Shown here: positions 1 through 7,880 of the stretch, in pieces | How positions within the stretch are numbered: the first letter of the stretch is position 1 | Layout of the letters: each line of letters starts with the position of its first letter | Origin: an uncultured Eubacteriales bacterium | GTDB taxonomy: Bacteria; Bacillota; Clostridia; Christensenellales; CAG-138 | Length of the DNA stretch: 15,798 bases | Assembly: GCA_900544965.1 (NCBI GenBank) | Contig: UQXE01000038.1 | Coordinates: 1 to 15,798 of the forward strand | Reading direction: 5' to 3' | Program-made: the position numbers and the translations under genes | Notes under the pieces: model-generated | What the model was told of the DNA's origin: nothing | Seen by the model: only the letters and a program-made list of their open reading frames with translations | The model's database searches: none

Positions 1-4
1 AGTT

Positions 5-2008
5 CTACTCTGCCTCAATGTGAATGCAGTTGTCTTCACAGCATTCATAACATGCATATTCCGTTCCCATTGTCTCAAAGACCAGGATGCTGTCGTCGAA
101 TTCATCCGGATCAGTAGTGTTTATGACTACGCCGCCAACCCTTCTCGCGCCGCAAACACACCTGTAATAACTGCTGGCGCTGTCGTAGGTCCATTTATGC
201 GCCGCATAGCTCAGCCTTGTAGAACAGCCTGAAAACTTGCATCTCTTCCAATGATGTGTTTTGTTCAAGCTGTAGGTTGATCCAGCCTGGCACCATGGCG
301 TTTTACATAAATATTTATTAAAGTAATCATTATTAACCATATGCCAAGACACCCTATCCTTTTTTTCAGTACCCCCATTTTGATTAGTGCTGTCAGTAGT
401 CGAATCATATATATAGTAACCTTGACCACCCGATGCCTTTCTATCAAATAGCACTATATGACGGACTCGAGAGCTTACACTTCCTGTAGTATCTATCCTT
501 ACGGCAAAATCCATTTGCTTAAGATTGCCTACATTGTTTAGAGAATGACCTAGATCGTCTCTAAAATAATATGTTCCCTGCTTGTTACTGAAATTGTACG
601 TACTTGAAACATATCCGGAGCAATCAACGCCGGCAGAAGCAGATATAAATCCGTTCTCATTATTGGTATTTCCGGCACGTTTATTATTTTTAGCAGTGTT
701 AAACGACAGCTTGGCTTCGTTCGTTCCTTCACTTTCATAGCCGTTGAAGCCGCCCCAGCAGTAGGGGATTCCCTTGACGGTTTTCCCTACCGTGCCGTTG
801 CGGATATATGCGGGCAGCCGAATTTGATTATGCGGCCTTTTGTTTATTTCCCTTAACGACCAAGAGTAGTTGGCCATGTATCTGGCTCGTGTAAGCGCCA
901 TGGTGCGCGAAATTGAAATATTATATGTAGCCTTTACCCCTTCCTCCGGAGGCATCCCATATTCGTCAAACTCATAGCCTTCGCCGACAGTGCTTTCTAT
1001 TTCAAGTGCCTCAAGCGCCAGCGCCTCCATCTGGCTCTGATAAGCCGTACCCAGTTGAATCCGTTTGATGCTTACGCTGTTGTTAAGGCATTCCATATAA
1101 TACACATCCCCATTAGATGTTATGGAAAGTTCCTGATTCGGATGCGTATAACAGCTGTCAAGGTCGATCAGAGCGCAGCCCGTGAGGCGGCCGCTGCTAT
1201 TATAGCGCCTTATCGTCTTTTCAAACATCATGACGCAGGTATCAGGAACCTGTTCATAAAAGGCTACATATAGATTATTGTTCGCATCAACGTCCTTTAT
1301 TGAAATGCTGTTCAAAGCGCTTTCGCGGTCAATATTCCAGACCGTTTCCATGGTGGAAGCGCTCACCTGAGCAACGCATTCGTTGGCTTCAAGGCCGCTG
1401 ACCGTAAAATATTCGCTCCCAGTTAAAAAAGCGCCGTCCGGTTCAAGATAATAATGATTATTGTCGATATCAATAACAAACAAGCCGTCCGCTGAAGCGT
1501 TCAGTTCGCACACCAGCTCGCCCGGCAGTTCCTCGGGCAAATTAAACTTAAAATACGGCGTAGCAGGGCTGGTAGACAACGAGTCCGCTTCATGAGGGTC
1601 CACGATAGCATACACAACATCGTTATCATAGTCAAGCACAAAAAACATATCTCCATAATAGCACATCTGCGTGCCCCATGCGTTTGAGGGCAAATTCAGC
1701 GTGTTACGCAATGTTCCGTTTGCGTTAAATTTGAGTATTCTCTTATTTACGGTATCAAGTATGCAAATTTGGCCGTTATCCTTAACATGAAGGCTTCCAG
1801 GACCTTTTAGATGAAGCTCCTCATTTCCATAATGGTAACCCACTTCTCCGGCGCCGTTTCCTATATTAATATTAAGCACCTCGGTAAATACGGCGCCCTG
1901 CTCTGGATTTAAATCCGCAGCAAGAACCTCTGACAACGCAAAAACGGAAATAAAAACCGCATAAAGAAAGAGTGAAAAAAATCTTTTTAGGTAAGTCAAC
2001 GCTTTCAT
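5..2008 (-). CDS. Secreted NlpC/P60-like hydrolase with N-terminal beta-propeller-like region
   Basis: This 667-aa exported protein probably cuts peptidoglycan peptides or amide bonds outside the membrane. A signal peptide covers residues 1-30 (KR, then a hydrophobic core, then VLA-A). Residues about 35-330 hold NHL-like beta-propeller strands, seen in GPGSLHVKDNGQICILDTVN. From about residue 395 a papain-like NlpC/P60 domain begins (IPYCWGG). It has the signature VDCSGYV with candidate nucleophile Cys463 and a basic HIVLF with candidate His517. The tail (about 560-667) is rich in Cys and His (HHWKRCKFSGC, YYRCVCGARR), like zinc-ribbon or disulfide knots of Firmicute surface proteins. The start at 2008 has an AAGGA site 11 nt upstream and a promoter behind it. 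No sortase motif or transmembrane anchor is visible. The NlpC/P60 call is from motifs; the propeller is a weaker inference and the substrate is unknown. Confidence 0.75.
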   Translation of the reverse strand: MKALTYLKRFFSLFLYAVFISVFALSEVLAADLNPEQGAVFTEVLNINIGNGAGEVGYHYGNEELHLKGPGSLHVKDNGQICILDTVNKRILKFNANGTLRNTLNLPSNAWGTQMCYYGDMFFVLDYDNDVVYAIVDPHEADSLSTSPATPYFKFNLPEELPGELVCELNASADGLFVIDIDNNHYYLEPDGAFLTGSEYFTVSGLEANECVAQVSASTMETVWNIDRESALNSISIKDVDANNNLYVAFYEQVPDTCVMMFEKTIRRYNSSGRLTGCALIDLDSCYTHPNQELSITSNGDVYYMECLNNSVSIKRIQLGTAYQSQMEALALEALEIESTVGEGYEFDEYGMPPEEGVKATYNISISRTMALTRARYMANYSWSLREINKRPHNQIRLPAYIRNGTVGKTVKGIPYCWGGFNGYESEGTNEAKLSFNTAKNNKRAGNTNNENGFISASAGVDCSGYVSSTYNFSNKQGTYYFRDDLGHSLNNVGNLKQMDFAVRIDTTGSVSSRVRHIVLFDRKASGGQGYYIYDSTTDSTNQNGGTEKKDRVSWHMVNNDYFNKYLCKTPWCQAGSTYSLNKTHHWKRCKFSGCSTRLSYAAHKWTYDSASSYYRCVCGARRVGGVVINTTDPDEFDDSILVFETMGTEYACYECCEDNCIHIEAE

Positions 2009-2070
2009 AAGTTATTCCATCCTTCAATATTTTTTATTATCCGGTATACTGACATGTTAATTACTACCAC

Positions 2071-2099
2071 ATTTTACCATAAGTTCACATTGTTTTCAA
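2071..2099 (-). promoter_or_regulatory. Sigma-A promoter of the NlpC/P60-like gene
   Basis: On the minus strand TTGAAA (2094-2099) and TAAAAT (2071-2076) are separated by 17 nt, with a TGG extended -10. It lies about 63 nt upstream of the start codon at 2008. Confidence 0.65.
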
Positions 2100-2544
2100 T
2101 ATCACTGAAAGCTGAGTTGTGGATAAGCTTTGTATTACATTTTTTGAGTTTGACCGCCCTTATCTGTACTGCCGTTGCTTGGTTAAGTAGCGGTTAATAT
2201 ATGTGCTCAGCTCCAATTTCAAGCTTTTAATCGTTACAATAAACAGATGATTATTTCACTTTTTACTTCCAAACGTATCAATAATAACTTAAGCGCGCAG
2301 ATATAGCTTTCTTATGCGCTTTTCCCTTAAAAGAAAAATTGTGTAAGGCGAACTTTGCCCCTGTGTACATATCGCTGATAAAAGGACATACGATTGAGCC
2401 TCCCGCATCGAAGGCGCATGCCGCAAAAAGTTAGCAGCGAAGCGGAGACGTAATGCCCGCGCTTAAAATAGTGTATAGCCAAAGCGAGCGTGACTTTTTG
2501 CGCAATAGGAGGAGCAAGGGAGCGGGCGGATGTTTTTCTTGTAG
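2100..2544. other. Gene-free interval with a GC-rich, inverted-repeat-containing patch
   Basis: I find no supportable gene here. The part up to about 2290 is AT-rich and featureless. From about 2290 to 2530 the base composition becomes GC-rich and several inverted repeats appear: AAGCGC/GCGCTT (2291-2296 with 2316-2321) and GCAAAAAGT/ACTTTTTGC (2423-2431 with 2493-2501). The only long reading frame (minus strand, 2327-2560) encodes no Asp or Glu at all, which argues against a real protein. A decayed or non-coding dispersed element downstream of the tRNA gene is the best guess. Confidence 0.4.
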
Positions 2545-2576
2545 AAGAAAAACGGAGCAAAGCGGACTTTGCTCCG
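2545..2576 (-). terminator. Intrinsic terminator of tRNA-Asn
   Basis: A perfect 10-bp stem (2553-2562 pairing with 2567-2576, loop CGGA) is followed on the minus strand by five U (2548-2552). It starts 3 nt past the tRNA 3' end. A second 9-bp inverted repeat (2532-2540 with 2545-2553) overlaps the U-tract. Confidence 0.85.
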
Positions 2577-2579
2577 GCA

Positions 2580-2655
2580 TGGCTCCCCCTGTTGGACTCG
2601 AACCAACGACACTGCGGTTAACAGCCGCATGCTCTACCGACTGAGCTAAGGAGGA
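2580..2655 (-). tRNA. tRNA-Asn(GTT)
   Basis: This is a 76-nt tRNA that folds into a full cloverleaf. The 7-bp acceptor stem is UCCUCCU with AGGGGGA (one U-G pair). The D arm contains the AGCUCAGUCGGUAGAGC motif, the anticodon loop is CUGUUAA with anticodon GUU (Asn), and the T arm is GUUGG-UUCGAGU-CCAAC. The discriminator base is G and CCA is encoded. The gene stands alone, with its own promoter and terminator, divergent from the rimP operon. Confidence 0.97.
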
Positions 2656-2669
2656 ACGGCACGAATAGT

Positions 2670-2698
2670 ATTTTACACTAACTAATCTAAAAATTCAA
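2670..2698 (-). promoter_or_regulatory. Promoter of tRNA-Asn
   Basis: Minus-strand TTGAAT (2693-2698) and TAAAAT (2670-2675) have exactly 17 nt between them. The -10 sits 15 nt upstream of the mature tRNA 5' end, as expected for a short tRNA leader. Confidence 0.75.
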
Positions 2699-2766
2699 TA
2701 GCGACAATAATATATTTTTCCATTTTATTTTTTCTTAAATTCAACTATTAAATTGCAATTTATCGC

Positions 2767-2795
2767 TTGCGCTTACGCTTTTATGATGTTATAAT
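2767..2795 (+). promoter_or_regulatory. Promoter of the rimP-nusA-infB operon
   Basis: A consensus TATAAT (2790-2795) is preceded by a TGT extended -10 element. A weak -35 TTGCGC (2767-2772) lies 17 nt upstream. The distance to rimP implies a 5' leader of about 140 nt. Confidence 0.7.
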
Positions 2796-2835
2796 TGTAA
2801 ACGTATGGTGTTGTGCCTTTTTTTCAAGGTTCTTA

Positions 2836-2860
2836 AAGGGTGGGAGTTCTCCCACCTTTC
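2836..2860 (+). promoter_or_regulatory. Leader hairpin of the rimP operon (attenuator candidate)
   Basis: GGTGGGA (2839-2845) and TCCCACC (2850-2856) form a 7-bp stem closed by GTTC, flanked by AAA and TTT that extend it. UUUCAUUU follows, a weak U-tract. It lies in the leader about 85 nt before rimP. It could end transcription early or be a protein-binding site; no alternative antiterminator pairing was evident by eye. Confidence 0.5.
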
Positions 2861-2941
2861 ATTTATGAATGAAGAAAATAAGGGAGCCTTGGCCTTTGTT
2901 AATTTAGGCGCGTTCACCCGCACGGAGGGAAAAGGACAGAC

Positions 2942-3403
2942 ATGAAATTGACGAACGATGTATTTGCGTTGGTTGAGAGCACCGTCGATGGGCTTGGATA
3001 CGAGCTTGTTGAGGTGCAGTATAAGAAGGAGCAGGGACACATGGTGCTTACCCTGTTTATAGATTCGCCCAACGGCATCAAAATGGAGGACTGTGAGCGC
3101 GTAAGCAGGGCTGTGGATCCGATTCTGGACGAAGCCGACCCCATCTCCGAACAGTACTACCTGAGCGTTTCCTCCTTGGGGCTTGACAGGCCGATAAAAA
3201 GCGATAGGGATTTTGAACGGAACCTCGGTAAAAAGGTCGCGGTAAAGCTTTACGCCCCAAAGGACGGGAAAAAGGAGTTTACCGGTTTGCTTGAGGGGTT
3301 TGATCAGCTTTCCTTTGTGATAACCGATCTTAAAAGCGGAGAACAGCTAAACTTTTTAAAGAAGGAGGCCTCCTCTGTAAAGCCGGTGATAGAGTTTGAA
3401 TAG
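2942..3403 (+). CDS. rimP: Ribosome maturation factor RimP
   Basis: RimP helps the 30S subunit mature. At 153 aa it has the family's usual length. The N-terminal domain (about 1-77) has the LGYELVEVQYKKEQG segment and the LTLFIDSPNGIKMEDCERVSR-type stretch. The end of that domain carries YYLSVSSLGLDRPI, matching the family's VSSPGLDRPL signature with Leu in place of Pro. The C-terminal Sm-like domain (about 80-150) includes FTGLLEGFD. The start is preceded by GGAGGGAAAAGGA. It is the first gene of the operon, with nusA 28 nt downstream, the canonical bacterial order. Confidence 0.95.
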   Translation: MKLTNDVFALVESTVDGLGYELVEVQYKKEQGHMVLTLFIDSPNGIKMEDCERVSRAVDPILDEADPISEQYYLSVSSLGLDRPIKSDRDFERNLGKKVAVKLYAPKDGKKEFTGLLEGFDQLSFVITDLKSGEQLNFLKKEASSVKPVIEFE

Positions 3404-3431
3404 ACATTCCAGAAGGAGTTGACATATTATA

Positions 3432-4538
3432 ATGAATGCGGAATTCATAGAAGCACTGAATGTGATTGAGAAAGAACGCGGCGTAAGCAAGGAGAAGCTC
3501 ATAGAGGCTCTTGAGGCTGCGCTTATATCCGCCTATAGACGAAACTACGGCAATGTCGGAAACGCCAGGGCCGAGGTCGATATTGAAACGGGAGAGGCAA
3601 AAATCTATGCTTCAAAGGCTGTAGTTGAAAAGGTTGAGGATCCGCTTACCGAGGTTTCGCTTGAAAACGCTAAACGCATTAACGCGCTATACGAGGTAGG
3701 CGATGTGATAGAGGAAGAAGTGCGTCCTAAAAATTTTGGGCGTATAGCCGCTCAGACGGCAAAGCAGGTGGTTGTACAGCGCATTCGTGAAACCGAACGC
3801 TCAAACGCCTATGACGAATATATGGAAAAGGAAACCGAGATGCTCACGGGCATTGTTCAGAGGGTGGATAAAACAGGGGTTTATCTCTCCATCGGGCGTA
3901 CAAGCGGATTCCTGGACGCCAGGGAGATTCCGCCCGGAGAGACCTATGAAACCAATATGCGGCTCAAGGTATACGTATTGGAAGTAAGAAAGACCAACAA
4001 AGGCCCTCAGGTTTTCGTTTCCCGTACGCATCCGGGCCTTGTAAAGCGCCTGTTTGAGCTTGAAGTTCCTGAAATCCACGCCGGGCTGGTGCAAATCAAA
4101 GGCATAGCCAGGGAAGCAGGCTCGCGCACAAAAATATCCGTATATTCAAACGACAGCCGCGTTGACGCCGTTGGCGCGTGCGTTGGACAAAAAGGGATGC
4201 GTGTTGAGCGTATCGTAGAAGAACTGCGCAGGGAAAAGATAGATATCATCGCGTGGGATCCGGATCCCGCCATATACATAGCCAAGTCGCTCAGTCCCGC
4301 AAAGGTGCTCATGGTTTATACCAAACCAGCCAAATATGAGGAAAACGGCGACAGGTTCGATGGAGTGGCCAGGGTCGTCGTTCCTGACAACCAGCTTTCG
4401 CTCGCTATCGGCAAGGATGGCCAGAACGCCAGGCTTGCGGTTAAGCTTACGCGCTGGAAAATAGACATAAAGAGCAATGCCCAGATGGAAGAGGAAATGG
4501 AGCGCATGGACTCGGGCGAGGAGCCGCCGGAGCTTTAA
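3432..4538 (+). CDS. nusA: Transcription elongation/termination factor NusA
   Basis: NusA binds RNA polymerase and nascent RNA, modulating pausing, termination and antitermination. The 368-aa length matches the short Firmicute form without the C-terminal acidic repeats of proteobacteria. The N-terminal polymerase-binding domain covers about 1-125, and the S1 domain about 137-203. KH1 has its GQKG loop at 252-255, and KH2 has GKDG at 327-330 followed by QNARLA. The end is short and acidic (EEEMERMDSGEEPPEL). An AAGGAG lies 13 nt before the ATG, a rather long spacing. It is co-transcribed with rimP and rnpM. Confidence 0.97.
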   Translation: MNAEFIEALNVIEKERGVSKEKLIEALEAALISAYRRNYGNVGNARAEVDIETGEAKIYASKAVVEKVEDPLTEVSLENAKRINALYEVGDVIEEEVRPKNFGRIAAQTAKQVVVQRIRETERSNAYDEYMEKETEMLTGIVQRVDKTGVYLSIGRTSGFLDAREIPPGETYETNMRLKVYVLEVRKTNKGPQVFVSRTHPGLVKRLFELEVPEIHAGLVQIKGIAREAGSRTKISVYSNDSRVDAVGACVGQKGMRVERIVEELRREKIDIIAWDPDPAIYIAKSLSPAKVLMVYTKPAKYEENGDRFDGVARVVVPDNQLSLAIGKDGQNARLAVKLTRWKIDIKSNAQMEEEMERMDSGEEPPEL

Positions 4539-4578
4539 TGCCGATTGTTTTGTGCCCTTTTAGGAGGTGACCGACATA

Positions 4579-4842
4579 ATGCCTAAGAAAACGCCTATGC
4601 GAATGTGCGTGGGATGCAGAAATATGTTTCCTAAGCGCGATCTTATAAGAATTGTTCGTCCCATTGAGGGCAGCGTTGCGATTGATTTAACCGGCAAGGC
4701 GTCCGGCAGGGGAGCGTACCTATGCAAAAACCATCAGTGCTTTGACCGCGCCGTCAAGTCCAAGGCGCTTGAACGCGCTTTGGAGCGCAAGCTTGATGGA
4801 GAACTTCTTGAACGTCTCGGAAGGGAGCTTGAGCACGGATGA
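4579..4842 (+). CDS. rnpM: YlxR/RnpM family RNA-binding protein
   Basis: This 87-aa protein belongs to the YlxR family, whose Bacillus member has been reported as an RNase P modulator (RnpM). Family signatures are RMCVGCRNMFPKRDLIRIVR near the N-terminus (Cys10 and Cys13) and GRGAYLC in the middle, followed by a basic helical end. I place the start at ATG 4579. The upstream in-frame GTG at 4567 overlaps the AGGAGG site (4562-4567) that serves the ATG. The stop overlaps the ylxQ start as ATGA, so the two are translationally coupled. The fold is well supported; the exact function in this organism is inferred. Confidence 0.92.
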   Translation: MPKKTPMRMCVGCRNMFPKRDLIRIVRPIEGSVAIDLTGKASGRGAYLCKNHQCFDRAVKSKALERALERKLDGELLERLGRELEHG

Positions 4843-5171
4843 GCGACAGCAGGCTCATGTCGGCCATAGGTTTCGCTATGAAAGCTGGCAAGTGTTATTC
4901 AGGAGAGGTCGCTGTTCAAAAGATTCTGGGTTCCAAAAAGGCGCTGTTGATTCTGCTTGATTCGTCCGCCTCTAAAGCAACGCTTAAAAGATGGGTTGAG
5001 CGAGGCCTTAGCCACGGAATTGAATGCCTTACGGTTGAGAATCTCGGCGGTGCGATAGGAAGGGAAAACAGAATGGTTGCTGCTATAACCGACAGGGGGT
5101 TTGCTGATATGATAAAAGGGATTTATACCAAAGTGCCGGATAATGGCGCAGACAACGGGGGTGTTTGTTGA
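4839..5171 (+). CDS. ylxQ: YlxQ, L7Ae-family RNA-binding protein
   Basis: This 110-aa protein is of the ribosomal L7Ae/L30e/Gadd45 family, the usual neighbour between rnpM and infB in Firmicutes. The family's GFAMKAGKCYSGEVAVQKIL opening and the central KALLILLDSSAS strand followed by a helix are clear. Such proteins bind kink-turn RNAs, and YlxQ is thought to be a non-essential ribosome- or RNase P-associated factor. It overlaps the rnpM stop by 4 nt and its own stop overlaps the infB ATG (TGATG), indicating coupled translation. Confidence 0.9.
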   Translation: MSDSRLMSAIGFAMKAGKCYSGEVAVQKILGSKKALLILLDSSASKATLKRWVERGLSHGIECLTVENLGGAIGRENRMVAAITDRGFADMIKGIYTKVPDNGADNGGVC

Positions 5172-7684
5172 TGTCAAAGGTTAAGATTACCGATTCAGTG
5201 CATGCGCTGGACGAAATAGTAAAGGAGCTGTTTGAGCGGATAAAGCATATTCATGGTGAAGTAGGCACCGCCCTGCAGGGTGTAAAACGGCGCGAGTCCC
5301 AGCTTATAGAGAAGGAAAAACAGGAACGCGAGGCTCAACAGGAGCGTGAACGCAGGGAGCTGTTCCTTAAAAATCTCGAATCGGACGCTTCGCTAGCCGT
5401 ACATGTCGGAGGGAATGATGAGGACGACGAGGCTGTCCTTGCCGATGCCGGTCAGCCGGAAGAAGCAGCGGCGATATCCGATTCGGATGATCATCCGGAA
5501 GCTGAACCGGCTCCCGCGCCCGAACCTGACCATAAGACCAAGCCCGATATTGACATAAACGGCCCCGAAACGACTGTAACGGAGATTGTACAGACTCCTC
5601 CGGCACGCGACCGCGCACCCAAACCCGATACAAGGCCCGCAAGGCAGAGCAGGCAAGCCTCGCCGCCGCCGGCACAGCGCGCACCGGACGCTGCGCCCAA
5701 GGCGCCAAAGGCTGACGCTCCAAAAGCCGGCCAGGGCGAGAAACGAAGCCAGCCCTCCGGCAAGGATAAGTCCGATAAGAGCAAGGCCCGTGACAACGAT
5801 AAAAAATCCAGGAACCGAAAATCAATAAAGGACAGCGCAAGCGGCTGGGACGACGAGACACAGTTTGGCTCAAGGTATCCAAAGGCCAGAAAGCAGCAGC
5901 AGCCCATACATAAGCCGGAACCTGTTAAGATCGAAAAGGCGGTGATCACTACGGAAACAATAACCGTTAAAGACCTTTCTGAAAAGATAGGCAAACCCGT
6001 AGCGGAAATAATAAAGAAACTATTCAACCTTGGCATATTGGCGACCATTAACCAGGATATTGATTATGATACCTGCTCACTGATCGCCGCTGATTATGAC
6101 ATAGAGCTTGAATATCAGCCATTGAAGACATTTGAGGACGTCCTTCAGGAGAGCGCTGTTGCGGACGAGGAACAGAACCTGATTGAGCGTCCCCCCGTAG
6201 TGACAATCATGGGACATGTAGACCATGGAAAGACGTCGCTGCTCGACGCGATACGCCACTCAAGCGTTACCGCCGGCGAAGCCGGAGGAATAACCCAGCA
6301 TATAGGCGCATACCAGGTATTGTGTAACGGTAAGCCGATCACATTTATAGACACTCCCGGCCATGAGGCCTTTACGTCAATGCGTGCCCGCGGCGCACAG
6401 GTCACCGATATAGTAATCCTTGTCGTAGCGGCCGACGACGGAATAATGCCTCAGACCGTTGAGGCGATCAATCACGCTAAGGCGGCGGAGGTGCCCATAA
6501 TAGTCGCTATAAATAAGATAGACAGGCCCAACGCAAACCCCGAGCAGGTTAAACAGCAGCTCACCGAACATGGACTGGTTACCGAGGAATGGGGCGGCGA
6601 TACGATTTGCGTTCCCGTTTCAGCAAAGACCGGCGAAAATCTCGAAACGCTTCTTGAGATGGTGCTTTTACAGGCGGAGGTGCTTGAGCTTAAGGCCAAT
6701 CCAAACCGTATTGCGAAGGGTACTATAATTGAAGCTGAATTGCATAAGGGCAGAGGGCCCATCGCTACCGTACTCGTGCAAAACGGCACCCTTAAAATCG
6801 GCGATACAATCGTTGCGGGAACAGCCTATGGACGCGTTCGCGCGCTTATGGACGACAAGGGCAGAAGGGTTGCGTCGGCAGGCCCAGGTCAGCCAGTAGA
6901 GGTGCTCGGCTTCTCCGAGGTCCCCTCGGCAGGCGACGTCCTAAACGTCGCCGAGGCCGACAAGCTGTCAAGGCAGGTCGCCGAGGAAAGGCGCGACAAG
7001 CAAAAGGCGGCGCAGCTTAAGATGATGTCAAAGGTATCCCTTGACGATCTTTTCAACCAGATTGCCGAAGGCCAGGTTAAGGATCTAAACATTATCGTCA
7101 AGGCTGACGTGCATGGCTCTGTGGAGGCGGTAAAGCAGGCGCTCGAGAAGCTTTCCAACGAAGAGGTCCGCGTCCGCTGCATACATGGCGGCGTGGGCGC
7201 AATAACCGGATCGGACGTCATGTTCGCCGCGGCGTCCAATGCCATTATCATAGGCTTTAACGTACGCCCCGACGGCGCCGCAAAGCAGACGGCCGAACGT
7301 GAAAAGGTTGATATCCGCCTATACAGGATAATATATAATGCCATCGAGGACATAGAGAAGGCTATGAAAGGACTGTTTGCGCCCGTATACCGGGAGGTGG
7401 AGCTCGGACGAATATCCGTTCGCAATACGTTCAAGGTATCCGGCGTAGGTACGATTGCAGGCGCTTACGTTCAGGACGGCAAGGTGTCCAGAAACGCTCA
7501 GGTAAGGGTAGTACGCGACGGTATTGTAATCCATGAAGGCAAGATTTCGTCTTTGAAGCGCTTTAAGGACGATGCAAAAGAGGTTGCTACAGGCTATGAA
7601 TGCGGTATTGGCATTGAAGGCTTCAACGATATACACGAAGGCGATATCATTGAAGCGTATGTAATCGAGGAGGTTAAGCGCTAA
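5171..7684 (+). CDS. infB: Translation initiation factor IF-2
   Basis: IF-2 is the GTPase that brings initiator fMet-tRNA to the ribosome. I choose ATG 5171 (837 aa), which overlaps the ylxQ stop and has GGGGGT 8 nt upstream; in-frame TTG codons at 5165 and 5168 are unlikely. Residues about 20-65 form a charged, coiled-coil-like helix and about 70-255 a low-complexity linker rich in Pro, Ala, Lys and Asp. One IF2N domain sits at about 262-315. The GTPase has P-loop GHVDHGKT (348-355), DTPGHEAF (from 394), NKID (448-451) and SAK (484-486). Domains II-IV follow with the fMet-tRNA binding C-terminus. The first residues do not look like the usual second IF2N copy found at the N-terminus of many Firmicute IF-2 proteins. 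Confidence 0.97.
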   Translation: MSKVKITDSVHALDEIVKELFERIKHIHGEVGTALQGVKRRESQLIEKEKQEREAQQERERRELFLKNLESDASLAVHVGGNDEDDEAVLADAGQPEEAAAISDSDDHPEAEPAPAPEPDHKTKPDIDINGPETTVTEIVQTPPARDRAPKPDTRPARQSRQASPPPAQRAPDAAPKAPKADAPKAGQGEKRSQPSGKDKSDKSKARDNDKKSRNRKSIKDSASGWDDETQFGSRYPKARKQQQPIHKPEPVKIEKAVITTETITVKDLSEKIGKPVAEIIKKLFNLGILATINQDIDYDTCSLIAADYDIELEYQPLKTFEDVLQESAVADEEQNLIERPPVVTIMGHVDHGKTSLLDAIRHSSVTAGEAGGITQHIGAYQVLCNGKPITFIDTPGHEAFTSMRARGAQVTDIVILVVAADDGIMPQTVEAINHAKAAEVPIIVAINKIDRPNANPEQVKQQLTEHGLVTEEWGGDTICVPVSAKTGENLETLLEMVLLQAEVLELKANPNRIAKGTIIEAELHKGRGPIATVLVQNGTLKIGDTIVAGTAYGRVRALMDDKGRRVASAGPGQPVEVLGFSEVPSAGDVLNVAEADKLSRQVAEERRDKQKAAQLKMMSKVSLDDLFNQIAEGQVKDLNIIVKADVHGSVEAVKQALEKLSNEEVRVRCIHGGVGAITGSDVMFAAASNAIIIGFNVRPDGAAKQTAEREKVDIRLYRIIYNAIEDIEKAMKGLFAPVYREVELGRISVRNTFKVSGVGTIAGAYVQDGKVSRNAQVRVVRDGIVIHEGKISSLKRFKDDAKEVATGYECGIGIEGFNDIHEGDIIEAYVIEEVKR

Positions 7685-7880
7685 GCTCAATCCCCGGCGA
7701 AAGTTAAAGCGGAGTACGGGTAAAAATTATATACTTAAAGGGCGGAGACGTTGCAATATACGGGACCATGGTCCGGTTTATGGATTGGCTCCGCCTTTAA
7801 AGAGAAATATAAGGGCATACTGAAAGGACGGGTGCTACCCATTCCGTCGTCAGTCCAATATAATAAACTGGAGAAAGCTA
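7685..7880 (+). promoter_or_regulatory. Structured 196-nt gap between infB and rbfA
   Basis: No open frame is present. Two hairpins can be drawn. The first pairs TTAAA+GGCGGAG (7735-7747, one bulged G) with CTCCGCC+TTTAA (7789-7800) and encloses a perfect palindrome GGACCATGGTCC (7763-7774). The second pairs ACTGA and GACGG (7819-7823, 7827-7831) with CCGTC and TCAGT (7844-7848, 7850-7854). No U-tract follows either, so they are not typical terminators. Processing or stabilising structures, or a protein-binding RNA element, are possible. Confidence 0.5.

Noticed and set aside
2327..2560. Minus-strand 77-codon open frame
   Set aside because: The product would contain no Asp or Glu, is overrun by inverted repeats, and its 5' end lies in the tRNA terminator. 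It is treated as non-coding.
2453..2644. Plus-strand 63-codon open frame across the tRNA
   Set aside because: It runs antisense through tRNA-Asn and its terminator.
3419..3433. TTGACA and TATAAT words just before nusA
   Set aside because: They are only 3 nt apart, so they cannot form a promoter.
4567..4578. GTG start for rnpM four codons upstream
   Set aside because: The GTG overlaps the AGGAGG that is correctly spaced for ATG 4579.
5491..6048. Long antisense frame within infB (and others such as 5367-5882 and 6889-7434)
   Set aside because: These are shadows of the strong codon bias and low-complexity linker of infB, without ribosome binding sites or family motifs.
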